The position numbers were made by a program, and so were the translations under genes. A model generated the notes under the pieces. That model was not told the DNA's origin. It did not search any database and saw only the letters and a program-made list of their open reading frames with translations. Shown piece by piece: positions 12,131 through 24,541 of a stretch of DNA of 64,000 nt; position 1 is the first letter of the stretch; each line of letters opens with the position of its first letter. The DNA lies in the NCBI RefSeq assembly GCF_047511655.1, contig NC_133394.1, forward strand, positions 112,367,343-112,431,342, written 5' to 3'. The DNA is from Castor canadensis. Its lineage: Eukaryota > Chordata > Mammalia > Rodentia > Castoridae.

Positions 12131-12809
12131 TCAAACCATTATTTTTAGTGTAAAAAAACATTAAAAGAGAATTTACAATGTTAAATAGTATCACTCATAA
12201 TCCTTATGGGCTAACATAGTTATTTGTGTATTCCCTTGAGTCGCTATCCTCCTATGTACCTGCTTTTGTATTATAAAATCATGGAGCATATACAAGCTAA
12301 AAATCTCCAGAGATCTTGCAAAAGAGCTAGAATATTTCTAAGTAAAGGGCAGTGAAAATAAACTTTTGTAAGGAGTCAAAAGGGGAGTCAAATAGGGTAG
12401 GTGTGTGGGGAATTGAATTTTATGTGTTAATTAGCATTTATAATTCACTAAGTAGTAGTGGGTGCAGTGGTATCGGGTACAATACCAGAGGGTGCAGTGT
12501 TCAATGGTTACTGTTGAGTGAACTGAACTGAGCTACGTTTTAAAACAGATAAAATGAAAAGCTGATGTTTTCCCCTCTCACATGTGGGGATTTTGAAGAA
12601 GACTGGATTAGGAACAGATCAAACAAGGAAACTACTTTTTCTCTCTCTAGCCATCCGATGACTGTGAGATAGAGTCGTGATTCCCCTCCCACTCCATATT
12701 ATTGTACATTGTTGAAAAATCTGGGAAAATATAGATGAGCTAAGAGGAAAAAATTAGTATCTATAGCCCCACCACTTCCTTTTTTGGTTTATTAAATATC
12801 CTTCCTGTC

Positions 12810-12812
<3 letters not shown>

Positions 12813-12856
<44 letters not shown>
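12813..12856. repeat. (TG)n microsatellite
   Basis: This is a pure TG run of 44 bases, a likely polymorphic marker. Confidence 0.95.
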
Positions 12857-12857
<1 letters not shown>

Positions 12858-14039
12858 TTATTTCTAAGGGTGGAATTACAGTATCCTTATTGTTTTATTA
12901 TTTGCTTTCCCTGTGAATTATGTGACAGTTAAGCCCCAAATGAAAACATGGGGGCCATGAACAATGCTTTATAAATGCCCTGGTTGCTTAACTCAGTTCA
13001 CAGCTACAACTCTTGTCTTGCCCAGTATTCTCTTCCATCCTGTGTCCCTTGACTTCTCTGGAATTTTCTTCCCGTGTATGTCCCCTTCCCTTCAACCCAC
13101 CAATCTACCCTGGTCTTATCTCCCAAGGAACTCCACTGTGCTCTCCCCACTCCCTGTGAAGCAATTAGAAGCAGATCATTTATCTCATCTGGGTCCAGCT
13201 GAGTATTTGCCAAGACTCAGCTGAACGGGAGAAGGCAGGTCCTCTCTGGTTGGGAGTGGGGTCCTCCACTTACTTGCACTTAAGATTTAAGATATAAAGA
13301 GAACAGGTGTTGTTTCCTATTTATGGAAACCTCTCTTTTCCTCACCTGTCCTTCCTGTTCCCTTCCTCCTGTCCTTGCCTCTCATGTACTTCCGCTGCCC
13401 CCACACACATACACAGTTTCCTGCTCTGGATGAGCTTCTCTGAGCTCAGAGTGGGAATGCTTGAATGGGTTCCCATCAGCCAGCTTCATTTTATATTCCA
13501 TTTGCTCAGCTATAAATCAGTTATAAAACCCTATTTCCAATTTGATGAGCTTCCCACAGTTTGGGAAGATTTCCCCAGACTGACTCCATTCTCTCAGTGA
13601 CAAACCATTTCACTAAGGTCACTTGTCCCTGGGATAGATTCCTTGAATGACTAAATAATGACACAAGTAGAAGAAACAGGAAAGCGTTGTTCCTTGCTGA
13701 TAGTCATCTTCACACAGCATGAATCATCCACCCCTATTTGAAAACCAGAGTGAATAAGAAATTACTGTAAAGAATTGCTATGAAAATTATTTGATTCATT
13801 TTATTTTAAAAGTGCAAAAAGTACAGAGTTAAAAGTAATTCTGGCTCCCACTTCTGCCCTGGAAAGGTTTTTCTCTCCAGAGAGGACTGTTGTCACCAAT
13901 CTTTTATGGAGATGGCTGTGCCTTCAGTGTGAACCAGGGCAGCTGTAGCTACATCTGCCTGTGTGTACAGCACACAGAACCTTTGAAATGCAGTTAGTCT
14001 GAATTGAGATGCTACACCTGTGAAATGCACACCATATTT

Positions 14040-14530
14040 CAAATCGTTATGAAGTAAAGAATGCAAAACAGCTCATAAATATTTTGATAGTGTTTGCATA
14101 TTTCTCCCTTTAGAATGGGTCCTGGAAATTATTTCATATCATTACATAAAGGGGCTAATAAAAGTAATTATTTATAGCATTCTGTTGTATAAAACTCCAT
14201 TGATATAACCAGCCTTTTCTGATCTAAGTTTTTCAGGCCCCCCCTCAATTTTTACAGATGATCCCATAATAAATAGCCTTGCATACTTCTCACATTTACA
14301 TAGTTGGAAAAACTAGTTCAAAGAGTATTTATTTATGTGTTTAATTTAGACAAATGTCAAGTATATCTCCTTAGAGGATGTAACAATTTACATAGCCACA
14401 AGCAATGTACAAGCCTGCCCATTTCACTTAAACCTCCTAACACAATGCAGTATCATTTTTTATCTTTGCTAATCTAATAATTGACAATCAGTGTGATTAA
14501 TGTAGACTCCTTAGTGTCTACACTTTGGCT
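14040..14530 (-). repeat. L1M fragment, antisense
   Basis: The order of motifs ('ataataaatagccttgcata', then 'catagccacaagcaatgtac', then 'tctttgctaatctaataatt') follows the antisense 3' region of an old L1, where a target-site-like phrase is followed by 'ccagcaatgta'. Ends are approximate. Confidence 0.55.
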
Positions 14531-14734
14531 TTGCTTAAAACACATCTGAGAACAATCATGATTAATGTGACCTAGCAAATTATGGTTTCCAAAGCATTTT
14601 CATTAAATTCTTACAATAAGCCAGTGATAATAAACATTTTACCTAGAAGCAAACTAAAACTGAGGTAAACAGGAGAAAAGAAGTTTTGTGTGTAGTAAAT
14701 ATGCATATAAATTCACTTAATTCTGGACACAATA

Positions 14735-14850
14735 TGGAGGCAGAATCTCTAGGTTTTATTATTCTCATTTTAACATGTGAGGACACTGAAATTCAAATAG
14801 TGAAGTGATTTCTTGGACATCATAGAGCTAGCAAATAGGGGATTTGATCA
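14735..14850 (-). repeat. MIR fragment, antisense
   Basis: 'attattctcattttaacatg' then 'gaggacactgaaattcaa' and 'catagagctagcaaatagg' reproduce the antisense MIR core in a degraded form. Confidence 0.55.
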
Positions 14851-14972
14851 TGTGAGCTTGTTGTTAGAGAAGCATTAGCTAATTATAGCTCAGCTGTTTT
14901 ATGAGTTGTGTGAACAACTGAACAAGGTCATTAACATATATTATATGCATATTAATATGGGAAATGTGGGGA

Positions 14973-15050
14973 GCAGTGGGGGGAGGGGTGTAGCTCATTG
15001 GTAGAGCACTTACCTAGCATGTGCAAGGTATAATCCCCAACATGATAGGA
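14973..15050 (+). mobile_element. ID-type tRNA-derived SINE
   Basis: A tRNA-like A box ('tgtagctcattggtagagca') and B box ('aaggtataatccccaaca') identify a rodent ID-type SINE. An imperfect target-site duplication is visible (about 14,962-14,972 and 15,052-15,062, aaatgtgg-). Confidence 0.75.
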
Positions 15051-15119
15051 AAAATGTGGAGAATAAAAATACCTTTCTTAATGGGGTATGTCGAAATTAA
15101 TCCAGATAGTATTTATAAA

Positions 15120-15252
15120 GCTGTGTACAGTAAGTAGCATGTGATTGTATTTCCAGCTATTCCGGAGGCTGAATATTACTAGTTCAAAACTAGTCTGGAC
15201 AGCATAGTGAGATGCCAGTCTCACTTAAAAAAAGAAAAAAAAAAAAAAACCC
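15120..15252 (+). mobile_element. B1-like 7SL-derived SINE
   Basis: 'ttccagctattccggaggct' and 'agtctggacagcatagtgag' correspond to the 7SL RNA-derived monomer. An A-rich tail follows at about 15,225-15,250. Confidence 0.7.
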
Positions 15253-17034
15253 AAAACTCTCAAACAAAATAAAATACTCCCCTCCCCCAGAAACAAAAAG
15301 AGTTTCAGGCAAAGAACAAGCTCTGAAATTGGCATATATGTGTGAGTGTGAGTGCATGTGTGCACATGGATATATGCACACATTCATGTGCCAAAATTCA
15401 AACCCAGGTTCTTGGTTCCCCAAGTTCCCAGTCATTTTTCCCCTTTTAGTGACTCAGTTCCTTCTGGGCAGCAAGACTCCATTTGTCTGACCCAGTTCTT
15501 ATTTTGGTGTGAGTTGGGGGAAGAATGGGAGAGGTGGGGACATATTTCTATGTACTTCTGTGCTGCACCTCCTCCCCAGCTTGGGAAGATATTCACCTGC
15601 CTGGACCTCAGCATCTTTCTTACTCAGTGGGTCACTGGCCAGTATCTACAATGTGAATGAATACTCACACATGTTTCTTTGAGGTACTGGAGCAAAATAA
15701 ATTTAGCTGCATGGAGACACTTTTTACCAGGGACTCAGTTAGAAACTATCAGTGACTCAGGGACACTATTGACTAGGTCAGGCAAGTTACGGTGTGTATA
15801 GATGGCCCCCAAATCAAGTCCAACTATAATAAACCACAATTGTGAAATGGAGCAGAGCCCTCTGTGGTCTTTCTTCTTTCCCTTTGGAAACAAATGACAG
15901 GAAGTAAGTGATCCGGAAGTGCAGGAACAATGGCTTTTCCTGGAAGTGTGGCTTTGGGGAGGTGGTGACTAAAGGCCCAGACATGCTGGGTTGAAAGGCA
16001 GAGCCAGAGACCACCAACCTGACCCTGGGGAGAGGGGTAGGGTGGCCTACTGCAGATGCTCAAAGCCAAAGGCCTCACAGTGTATTTCTTACTACTCCCT
16101 GCCTGGTGGGTATGAAAGAGATTACAGCAAGGTCACACTGGGCCTGGAGACTGTCAAGCTGTTAATTGACAAACACGGGTACCTGACCGGAAGCCTTGGA
16201 AAAGTTCTCGGTATCAGGCAGGAACAGCCAAGGGGGTGGGGGTGTGCTTTCATTTGCTTTGATAAAAGACACATCCTAGAGATTTCAAAAAGCTTAAAAA
16301 TGGTAGAACCACTACCAGTCAGTAAGGGTTTGTTAGTCTGTTGAACATGTTTTTTAATCTGTTGAATTTTGTATGTTTGGAAAGATGTTGAATGTCAAGC
16401 AGCATTAAGTAAGCCAAGAGTGATTTTCTCTCTTTAAAAATAATTAATTATAACATGTAATAAAATGAAAGTGCCCCTTTGAATGTTTTATGAGCCTGAG
16501 GCAATCGGTGTTACCACACGAATTACTGTGATTCTGGCCACAAGTAGCACAAATTGCTGTAACAATTCTGAGCAGCAGTGGAACCGTGAGCTGGATTCCT
16601 CCCAGGTTTTGTGACATATTGCAAAGCCCTCTGCAACTGCTTTGCTCTTTGTCTGCACAGTACCTCGAGGAGACTGAAAGCCTCAGTATCTATCTGTCCT
16701 GCAGGAGTCCATAGGAAAGGGGGAGTCCCTTTCCAAAGGAGCATCAAATCCAAGTAAAATTAATGGCTTTACTTATTTGAAAAATATTTTAAAATGAGAA
16801 AGTAAAAATTATTCACAAGCCTGCCATTTAGACAAATATGAGAACGGTCTCCTTTGTTCTTTCTCTCATACTGTGCTCTAGAGATAATTGCTATAAAAAG
16901 AAGAAAGCATATTTTTCCTGTTTCTTTTCTTAACTGTACAATTGTATTTATGGCCACTTTCTTAACACAAAATGGATACAATCTGCAATGTTTTACTCTG
17001 AATTTCCACATTTAGCACCCAGAGTTTGTCATTT

Positions 17035-17880
17035 TTTAAAAAAATGGTTACGGTGTGATATACAAGAATGTAAAATGGTATCATGACTATGGAAAACATG
17101 ACAGTTTACTATAAAATGAAACATACACTTAATGTATGATTCACCAATCCCACTTCTAGCCATTTATTCCAGAGAAATGAAAACATGTTACATAAGATTT
17201 TGTGTATAAAATTCATAGCAGTCATTTCTTTTTGGCAGTACTGGGATTTGAACTCAGGGCCTCATGCTTGCAGGAAGGTACTCTACCACTCAAGTTATTC
17301 CCCCAGCCTCATAGTAGTCTTATTCATAGTAGTTTTAAAAGATGGAAATAACTTGAATGTCCATGAACCAATGGCTAGACGAGCATATTGTGGTAGATCC
17401 ATGGCATACTGTTCAGCAATAAAAAGCAATGAAGCATAAATATACACAGACACCAATGACCTACAGCTCAGGCTTAAGTGAAAGATCTGAAACCCAAAAG
17501 TCTTTGTAATGGAGGAGGTGGACAACTTGCTCAAGGCACACTGTATGCATGTACAGAATTGTCACAATAAAGTCCCCTTGCCATTATTAATGCATGATTA
17601 AAATTAAAAAAAAAAAACAAAAAAGTCTTGTACTATGGTTTTTCTACACGGAGTTCTAGAAAAATGAAAACCAGTCCAGGGGTTCACTGAGAATGGAAGT
17701 GGAAGTGTTCCAGCAAGGAGCAGGGGGATGTTCTAATTTACGGTGGTAGAAAAAAATCTTGATTATGCTGGCTGTTATACAACTGCATATAATTACCAAA
17801 GATTCATCAACCTGTATACTTAGAGTTGGCAAATATGCAAATTATACCTCAATAACACTGAAAATGAAATAAAGTTTGTA
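17035..17880 (+). repeat. L1M 3' end, interrupted by a SINE
   Basis: Sense L1M 3' landmarks occur in order: 'aatcccacttctagccattt', 'attccagagaaatgaaaaca', 'cagcaataaaaagcaatgaa' and finally 'caaattatacctcaataaca'. The younger SINE at 17,228-17,309 splits it. Local open frames are by-products of the repeat. Confidence 0.75.
17228..17309 (-). mobile_element. ID-type SINE, antisense, inserted in L1M
   Basis: 'actgggatttgaactcaggg' is the reverse complement of the SINE B-box region and 'ggtactctaccactcaag' that of the A-box region. L1M sequence continues on both sides, so this copy is the younger insertion. Confidence 0.75.
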
Positions 17881-17899
17881 AGATGGTGCATAGTTAGCA

Positions 17900-18060
17900 A
17901 AGTTTACTATGTACTACTTCTTAGCACTTTACAAGTCACTTAGTCTTGACGGTGACCTGTGAAGTAATCATGTCTACCATTCCTATCTTACAGAAGTGAA
18001 AGATTCAGGCCTGGAGAGGTGACTTGGTTTTTGCAGGATTCTACAATATTGATACAGGCA
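17900..18060 (-). repeat. MIR fragment, antisense
   Basis: 'cacttagtcttgacggtgac', 'ctatcttacagaagtgaaag' and 'aggcctggagaggtgacttg' follow the antisense MIR core. Confidence 0.55.
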
Positions 18061-18154
18061 AGATTCCAATTCAGTGATTTGGCTCTATCACTCACAAAAT
18101 TCAGGTCCATTGCCCCAAAACTCAGACCCATGTTTGTAGCCACTCTACTGTGGA

Positions 18155-18370
18155 TGGAACACAGGTTATTCAGCCATTCCATTTTTTTTTCTTTTTGCAT
18201 TTTAATGTTTAATGAATATTCTTGTACAAGTAGCTTCATTCACCTGTGCTTTTCTTTCTGAGTGGTTATTTCTTAGAAGTGAGATTGCTAGATCAAAGAA
18301 TAGGTGTATTTAAAATTTCAACTAAATTTCCTTTATAAACAACTTCTAAATCCAAGCAAATTTCCCTGTT
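18155..18370 (-). repeat. L1M 3' fragment, antisense
   Basis: 'cttgtacaagtagcttcatt' and 'gaagtgagattgctagatca' resemble the reverse complement of an old L1 3' region. It directly precedes the LTR at 18,396. Confidence 0.45.
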
Positions 18371-18395
18371 TACTACCAATTTGACCTCCATGGTG

Positions 18396-18741
18396 GTATG
18401 GTTTGGATAAGTGTCCTCCAAAGGCCCATGTGAGAAGGACGTGGTCCCAGCTTGGGGCTTTAGTTGGAAACTTTAAGAGGTAGCCTTATGGGAGGTTTTA
18501 GGTCATTTTGGGTGTGGAAATTGTGGAACCCTGGTCTCTTCTACTTAGGCTCTTGTTTTCTGGACATGAAATGAATGGCTGGGTTTCATCAGATGTTGTG
18601 ATATGACAACACAGACCCAAAGCAATGCGACCAATTGGTCATGGTCTTAAACCTGAAAACCGTGAGCCAAAATAATCCTTTTCTTTTCTAAGTTGATTAT
18701 CACAGTTGTTTTGTTATAGCAATGGAAGCTAACTAACACAT
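18396..18741 (+). mobile_element. solo MaLR-type LTR
   Basis: The LTR begins 'tatggtttggataagtgtcc', passes 'gtgagccaaaataatccttt' and ends 'tgttatagcaatggaagcta' followed by 'actaacaca'. It is the sense copy of the class seen at 1,261-1,540. No internal retroviral sequence is attached. Confidence 0.7.
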
Positions 18742-19204
18742 TACAATCCCATGAGCAGATGTATATGATGGTCCTCATAGCCCATAGTGGTTAAGTGACT
18801 TGTCCTGAATCCTGAGATGGGACTCACGTCTCCTGATTGTATGTGCAGTGTGAATTCTACCATATGTTAGCTGTTTGTTCTATAACTGTAATGCAAGGTT
18901 TTTGTGATTTATTCTTGGGAGCCAGAATTTAGGCCTAAACCACCAAGTCAGTCATTGTAATTGGATCTCTGTTCTCTCAGAGACATTTGTGCTTCTATGG
19001 GAAAAAAAATTCTTCTTTGGAGCTTAATGTTACTAGAAGGTTTTTATCCATGTTTTACAATGCTCCATATTAAAAAATATAATCTATTCCTTTTTATCAA
19101 GTTCTTGCTTAAATGGATATTCTAAAAAGAGAACTATGGCTTTACTTAATATATAAACACAGCCTGCTCATGCAACAATTGAAAAGACAAGATGTGAATT
19201 CTGT

Positions 19205-19420
19205 AGGTTTCTTCTTTGTTCCTGCCATTTTTGTCATGCTCTGTTACTTACCAATGGGTTAACCTTGGGCAAGTGTCTTTCTCATTTTAAGCCAGTTTTT
19301 CCTCATCTGGGAAATAGGAATTACAAAAGTATCCTATTCTGTAGAATCATTGGAAGGACTGGGCCAAATAATTCATGCTCAATGTTTGACGCTTGCCTGG
19401 CACACGGGGTCAGTAGTACA
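19205..19420 (+). repeat. MIR SINE
   Basis: 'taaccttgggcaagtgtctt' and 'cctcatctgggaaatagga' are MIR core motifs, with a tail resembling 'cttgcctggcacacggggtc'. Confidence 0.65.
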
Positions 19421-22194
19421 AACCACTGTTAAGACTGGACAGATAGTGAGTGATCAAGCTGGGTATAATGTGACAATTTCCAAAAGAAAATATGGAGCCA
19501 GCCTGTAGAGAATAACATGAGGTTGGTTAGCACTTGGAGTGCATGGGTGAGGAGGGGCTAGGGATGGGATGAAACTGGCTGCCACGTAGGACCCCACTAG
19601 CAGCCCCTTGACATTGGCCTCCATTGTAAAACTCCCTCCATGCTCCCTCTGGTTTCTTTCACATCTCCTTGCTTTGCTTTTCTATGCCGGCTCCTCTACC
19701 TCCTCCTAGTTCTATCTTTAACCATTTGTATTTCTCATTTACAGTCTCTCTAGCAGTCCTTTTTATGCATAGGTAAACACAGACACAAGAATAATAACAG
19801 ATAGATGAAATGAAAACAGATAGACATTTTATATTTTGATAGGAAAGAGGGTAAGGAATCTTTGCTAACTTGGAGGAGTTAGCAAAGGGGGCCAAGGCAA
19901 GAAGAAATTTAGTTTCAAATGGCAACTTTGGAGTCAACTTTCACTATTGGCTTTTGGAGTTCTTGGTTAATTGAATCTTTTTTTTTTTTTTTTTGCCAAA
20001 GTGGTAAAATACTCCCGTTTTGCATTTGGAATAAATTGATAGAATTAACCAGGCTCTGTGAAGTGTGTTGAGGGGCGTATGACCCACAGCCCTATCTGGG
20101 TATGTGTGGGGCAATTTCACCAGATGTGAAAGTCAAATTAGGCAGTGTTGTTGCTCACTGCAGCTGGGGGACAGTTTTTTCTGGGAAAGAGGCTGAATCT
20201 GTTGGCTAAAACCAGGCTTTACATTTGATCCATAGCTCCTTATATTCTACGTCCTCTGATAATTAAGAGTTGGGTTTTTGCCAATAATGTGGGAGCCTCA
20301 CAATTAATATGTAGGAGTTTGAGTGAATCACATTTTGACGTTTAATATTACCTAGAGATTACTATTGGGTCTCTAAGACCAACCATAAAATTTTATGAAA
20401 AAAAATTCTTTTGTTGATACTTTGGCTCCTGTTTTATTATATTTTGTGCAGTGATCCAATGAAAATAATAATTTTTACTTTTCTGGTTTACTTTTCTAGA
20501 GCCAGAATCTAAGGAACTCAATACTGAAAAAGGACAAGGAGAAAGAAAAACGTATTAATGAAGGCTTCTTCTCTCTCCCCCACTTCAAGCTCTGAGTGCT
20601 GAAAGTTCATGACCTGTGGTTTGGCCGCTGCCCGTCGTCTATGTGCAGAACCCATTTCTTTCTTTTGGACAGCATCTCTAATGCTAATTTTATGGTTAGT
20701 GTGGAGATAGTGCTACCCTTTGGCTGTAGTGGGACTTGGGTTCAACCAGTGAGAATACCACATCCTTCTAGCCACAGTAACTAATTCTGGGCTGGGCCCC
20801 CAATAAATGCCAGATCAAACAGGGACAATCCTAGGATCTTGCTCAAATTCTTGAGAGACAGATCATTTCTTTCTGCTGGAATTGCTAATTGGCAGAATGA
20901 ATACCTGGAGCTGCTGGAGGCCACCTTGTCACCATGGAAATTGAGACTGCCAGAGAACAAAGCCAACATAAAGAAAAAAAAAAAGCTAGGAGGTAATAGT
21001 TACTAATTACTGATGGACACTATATGAGTGTCTGGATCCAGCCAGACCTGAAGCCAGAACCTCCTGGATGTTTGTTAAATAAAGAAATAAACTCTTGTTT
21101 TTGGTTGTTCGGACCAGTTTAAGTTTTAAGAAAAATTTCCATTAATTTTAAATCTAAGTATTCTATACCCAGAAAAGAAGAATCCATTCACATACAAATT
21201 TATAGCCTAGAGAAATAAAATGTTACAATACTGTTAGTTTTCATGGTGTGGAAGAAAGAAAAAAAAAATCTCAGCACTGAGACTGTCTCTATATTGGCTA
21301 GTCTCCAAAGTAAGTCAGGATAAGAAATCATATTTTTCTTTCTCCTCCCTCCCAAATGTGTTTCTGACAACCACACAGTATTCAGATAGCCAAATCCCGT
21401 CTTCTGACTTTATCATGTTCAGTTATAACTGTTTTGCAGACTAGGCATTCTTTATCCTACTTTGGTCTTGACTCTAACATCTCATTTCTTATCTGGAGAT
21501 TTGTGGATGTCACATTCTCCTTTCAGAAGAGCCTCTCTCACAACAACACATGAATCACACTGACAATGCAGATTGTCCTTTCCCTCTAGGGACCCTGCAG
21601 GTCCTGAGGGAAGAACAAGGGGGCTTGGAAGAGGTGTGACAGGAATGTACAGAAAGAGTTAGGAAACTTCAGAGACAGAAGTGACGAAAGGATATTGACT
21701 TTAGCCCTAGGTAAGAAGGAGCAGTTCCCCATAGACCAGAGCTAGTCTACCGTCTATTATCAGGAGCCAAATCTTGGACCCACGATATGGGATTGTCAAG
21801 TAAAATTGGCCTAAGGCCAAGAAGACATCCAAGTGGGAATTGTCTATCTCCAAATGTCTAGGTTTTCACTGCAGGAAAGCCATCTCAATGGACAAGAATT
21901 TATTTTGTATTCTGTACCAGTTTGCACTGGTCAGACAAGGCCATTCCTAGATTAAGAATTGAAAATTCAAATGCCTATGGTGGTCAGGCAGTGGGCACCG
22001 TTGGGTGAAGTGGACTGGGTGGCATCTGAGAACCTCCCATCATTCATTTCATTCCCCTTTGTGGCATGTGCTTCAAGGGTTTTCTGGATTTCACAGAGAG
22101 GCTGTAAGCCCAGAAGTCACCAGTTTGTAACAGCACCAGTGATTATGCCAAGTGGCTGGAGATGGAGTTGTGTTCAGATCTAACTGATTTCACT

Positions 22195-22710
22195 TTCCAC
22201 AGAGCTAAAGTGTTGTGGTTTGGGGCACAGGCTTTGGTGTCAGGTGGACCTGGGTTTGTAGCCTGCCTTTGCCACTTATTAATGTCAAGATTTTATCCAA
22301 GAAACTTAAGGACTCTGAGTATGCTTCAAGGATGGCACCGGGAAGGGGTAGATTTTGAGGTTAGATGAGTGTTGTTAAATCTCTCATCCACTGGCTGTGT
22401 TAAAGTGTAAAACTTCAACAAATGCTGGTAACTAACTGATGGTGATTCATCTAAGATAATGTGTTTGTATTCTCCAGAAACATAACGCTGTCTAGTGGTT
22501 TAAGGACTCAACTCTTGAAGTCAAATTCTGCTCCCTTCCTAGCCATAAGCCTTTGGCCTCAATTTTCTCCTCTGTGAAATGGAGATCTAAGGGAGCCTAT
22601 CCCAAAGGATTCTTAAGCAGATTAAAGGAGATAACAGTATAATTTGTTTACATTTCCATGGCATTTACACCTGAGCCTGATAGTCAGTAAGAACTATGAG
22701 TGTGAAAGTT
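22195..22710 (+). repeat. two MIR SINE copies in tandem
   Basis: The first unit shows 'caggctttggtgtcaggtgg' and 'acctgggtttgtagcctgcc'. The second, from about 22,485, shows 'cttgaagtcaaattctgctc' and 'cctctgtgaaatggagatct'. Both are in sense and diverged. Confidence 0.65.
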
Positions 22711-23154
22711 TATATAATCCCACCATTGCAATAAAGTTTTAACAGCTCTCATGACCTGATAGTTGAGTAAGACTGCAAACATACCCAGGGACTTAACAGT
22801 TGCCATTAACATAACTTTAATAACACCTGACAAAATAAGGGCCACTTCAAATCCACAAGGAAGGGTACGAGGAAGAGAGAGAAAGAGAGAGAGAGATTAT
22901 ATCGACTTCTTTGAAAGTATGTGTTTAATAAAACTGACCTAGAATGGAGTCCGGAATATAGAAAAAAAACATTTGATGACGCCTGTCTTGTGCAATGCAC
23001 ATTGCTAGACTTAAAAACAAAGCGAAAACCACAAATGGCAAAACTAGGACCCGCATGCTAGCTTCAGGTTGGTGTGGGGACACGACCTGCGTTCACTTTC
23101 TACTCTGAGAGGTCCCCAGGTATGCAGGGAATAAAGATGCATCAACTGTGATGC

Positions 23155-23640
23155 AGATGCGAATTGAGAGCCCAGGGCGGGGGCGGGTGCGGATTCTAGG
23201 AGCACAGCCTGAATGCTCGGGGCTGGGAACCAGGAAGGTGGCGCTAGAGGGGACTGGGTTCCTCTTCCTAAAGGGAGGGTGCGTTCCTCTTGATTTCACA
23301 GGTGCGGGAAAGCAGGAAGACAAACCCCAGTGCCTTGGCTGGAATCCGGCGCACACGCGCAGCTCCGCAAATGCGGGCCAGAGCTCAGGGAGAGGCGCCG
23401 AGAGGGGGCGGCCGGGACAGAAATGGGCGCAGGCGGTGGGGAGACTGGGACGCCGGGCCTGGGGGTGCTGGATCAGGCTTCCTGGTGGTGCGAGGCCCTG
23501 CTGGAGACCCTCCGCCCAGGCCGTACGAGGCCCAGGGACCCTCGGATGGCCTGAGAGGACCTCGCCCGATGGTCCATTTTGCCATGCGCAGGGAGGGGTG
23601 CCCACCTCGCAGCGCATTCCGCGCCCCTGCACCAAGCCCA
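23155..23640. promoter_or_regulatory. orphan CpG island
   Basis: GC-rich, CpG-dense DNA sits in AT-rich surroundings: the 60 bases from 23,341 alone hold about eight CpG dinucleotides, including 'ggcgcacacgcgc' and 'agaggcgccgagagg'. GC-box-like 'gggcgggggcggg' occurs near 23,175. Long open frames exist on both strands (up to 247 codons on minus, 193 on plus), but they overlap each other and are compositional. The island lies about 27 kb upstream of KDR and no gene is attached. It could be an unannotated non-coding RNA promoter, a CpG-rich enhancer or a decayed promoter. Confidence 0.7.
23230..23247 (+). promoter_or_regulatory. CTCF-like motif inside the CpG island
   Basis: 'aaggtggcgctag' contains the AGGTGGCGC core of the CTCF motif, although the upstream half (CCASY) fits poorly. 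It points opposite to the exact motif at 4,646-4,659. Weak evidence on its own. Confidence 0.3.
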
Positions 23641-23984
23641 GAGCTTCCTTAGGCCCTCTGATCCAGGGAGGAAGGGAGCTCACTAAAAGGGACTTTTCTC
23701 CACCCAGAAGTCTTGGGGGAGTGGGATGAGGCTGAGGAGTGACCAAAGGAGGCAGTTCCAGCTGGGAAGGGGGGAGGAGGAGGGGGTGGGGGATGTCAGC
23801 TTGGCAGCAGTTACGTGAAAATGTCTGAGTACTCAACGCACAGCACTAAGTAAGAAATGGACGTTCTTCGCCCAGCAGTCACTCAGACACCTGTGAGACG
23901 GCTAAGTGTCGCCTTGCACTCTGGCCAGAGTGGGCGACAGTGTCAGCTCAGCTGGGGTGACCTTAGGGGAGCATCTCTAAGCTC

Positions 23985-24140
23985 TGGGAGCCCAATTTCT
24001 TCCTCACTTAGAGGAGGATGGCAGTAACTCTTAGCTACCTCTCAGGGTTCTGTTTAGGGCAAATGAAGCGATTCCTTTCTATGAGAGAAAGTGCTTTCTG
24101 AACCACCAAATATTGTATAAAGATTAGCTATTATTAAATG
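23985..24140 (+). repeat. MIR-like fragment
   Basis: 'ttcttcctcacttagaggag' and 'tctcagggttctgtttaggg', with a 'attagctattatt' tail, match the 3' half of MIR loosely. Confidence 0.45.
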
Positions 24141-24426
24141 AACCTCAAATTCATTTCTCCACCTGCTGTTTAATTCAGCTCTTGATTTAGTATAAATGCT
24201 CAAAATGGAGAGTTGAGTAATTAGCTCAATTCGTTAAACGTTCGTTTCCATAAATGCTATTGTAACTTGCTCTGTGATTTCATCAGTGTGGACAGCTGGT
24301 CTGCAGAACGTGAGCCCCCTACATCCTTATCAATGACCTTGGGAGGTCTGGGGGAGGGAGAGATATAATACTGATATATCTGCAATTGTTCACTACATTT
24401 TCTCCACAATTGCCTGTCAATCTTTA

Positions 24427-24463
24427 CCCCCCTCCCCTCCTCCCCCCCTCCCCCTCCCCTCCC

Positions 24464-24538
<75 letters not shown>
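24427..24538 (+). repeat. uninterrupted polypyrimidine tract, (C/T)n then (TC)n
   Basis: All 112 bases are C or T: a C-rich half (24,427-24,470) followed by about 34 TC units. Mirror-symmetric homopurine-homopyrimidine tracts of this length can adopt triplex (H-DNA). It abuts the antisense SINE at 24,539, so it probably expanded from that SINE's A-rich tail. Confidence 0.95.

Positions 24539-24541
<3 letters not shown>

Larger units (their letters stand above)
9801..17034. other. intergenic block without a recognisable gene
   Basis: Apart from the MIR, L1M, SINE and microsatellite entries given separately, I see no exon-like structure. The longest open frame (11,081-11,512, minus strand, 143 codons) has no domain, no splice context and no recognisable similarity. 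The 15.8-16.4 kb stretch is relatively balanced in composition and repeat-poor, but I recognise nothing in it. Confidence 0.65.
18742..23154. other. intergenic block without a recognisable gene
   Basis: The block contains MIR copies at 19.2 and 22.2-22.7 kb, a T run at 19,978-19,994 and a GA-rich run at 22,876-22,898. A stretch at about 20,560-21,110 ends in 'taaataaagaaataaactct' and looks like the 3' part of an unnamed interspersed repeat. No coding exon is recognised. Confidence 0.6.

Noticed and set aside
14973-15050. possible tRNA gene
   Set aside because: The A and B boxes belong to an ID-type SINE with an A-rich tail and target duplication; no intact cloverleaf. The same applies to the copies at 53,016 and 56,546.
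23093-23836. 247-codon open frame on the minus strand, the longest in the window
   Set aside because: It coincides with a CpG island whose low stop-codon density opens frames on both strands (193 codons on plus). The product is Pro/Ser/Arg-rich with no recognisable domain.
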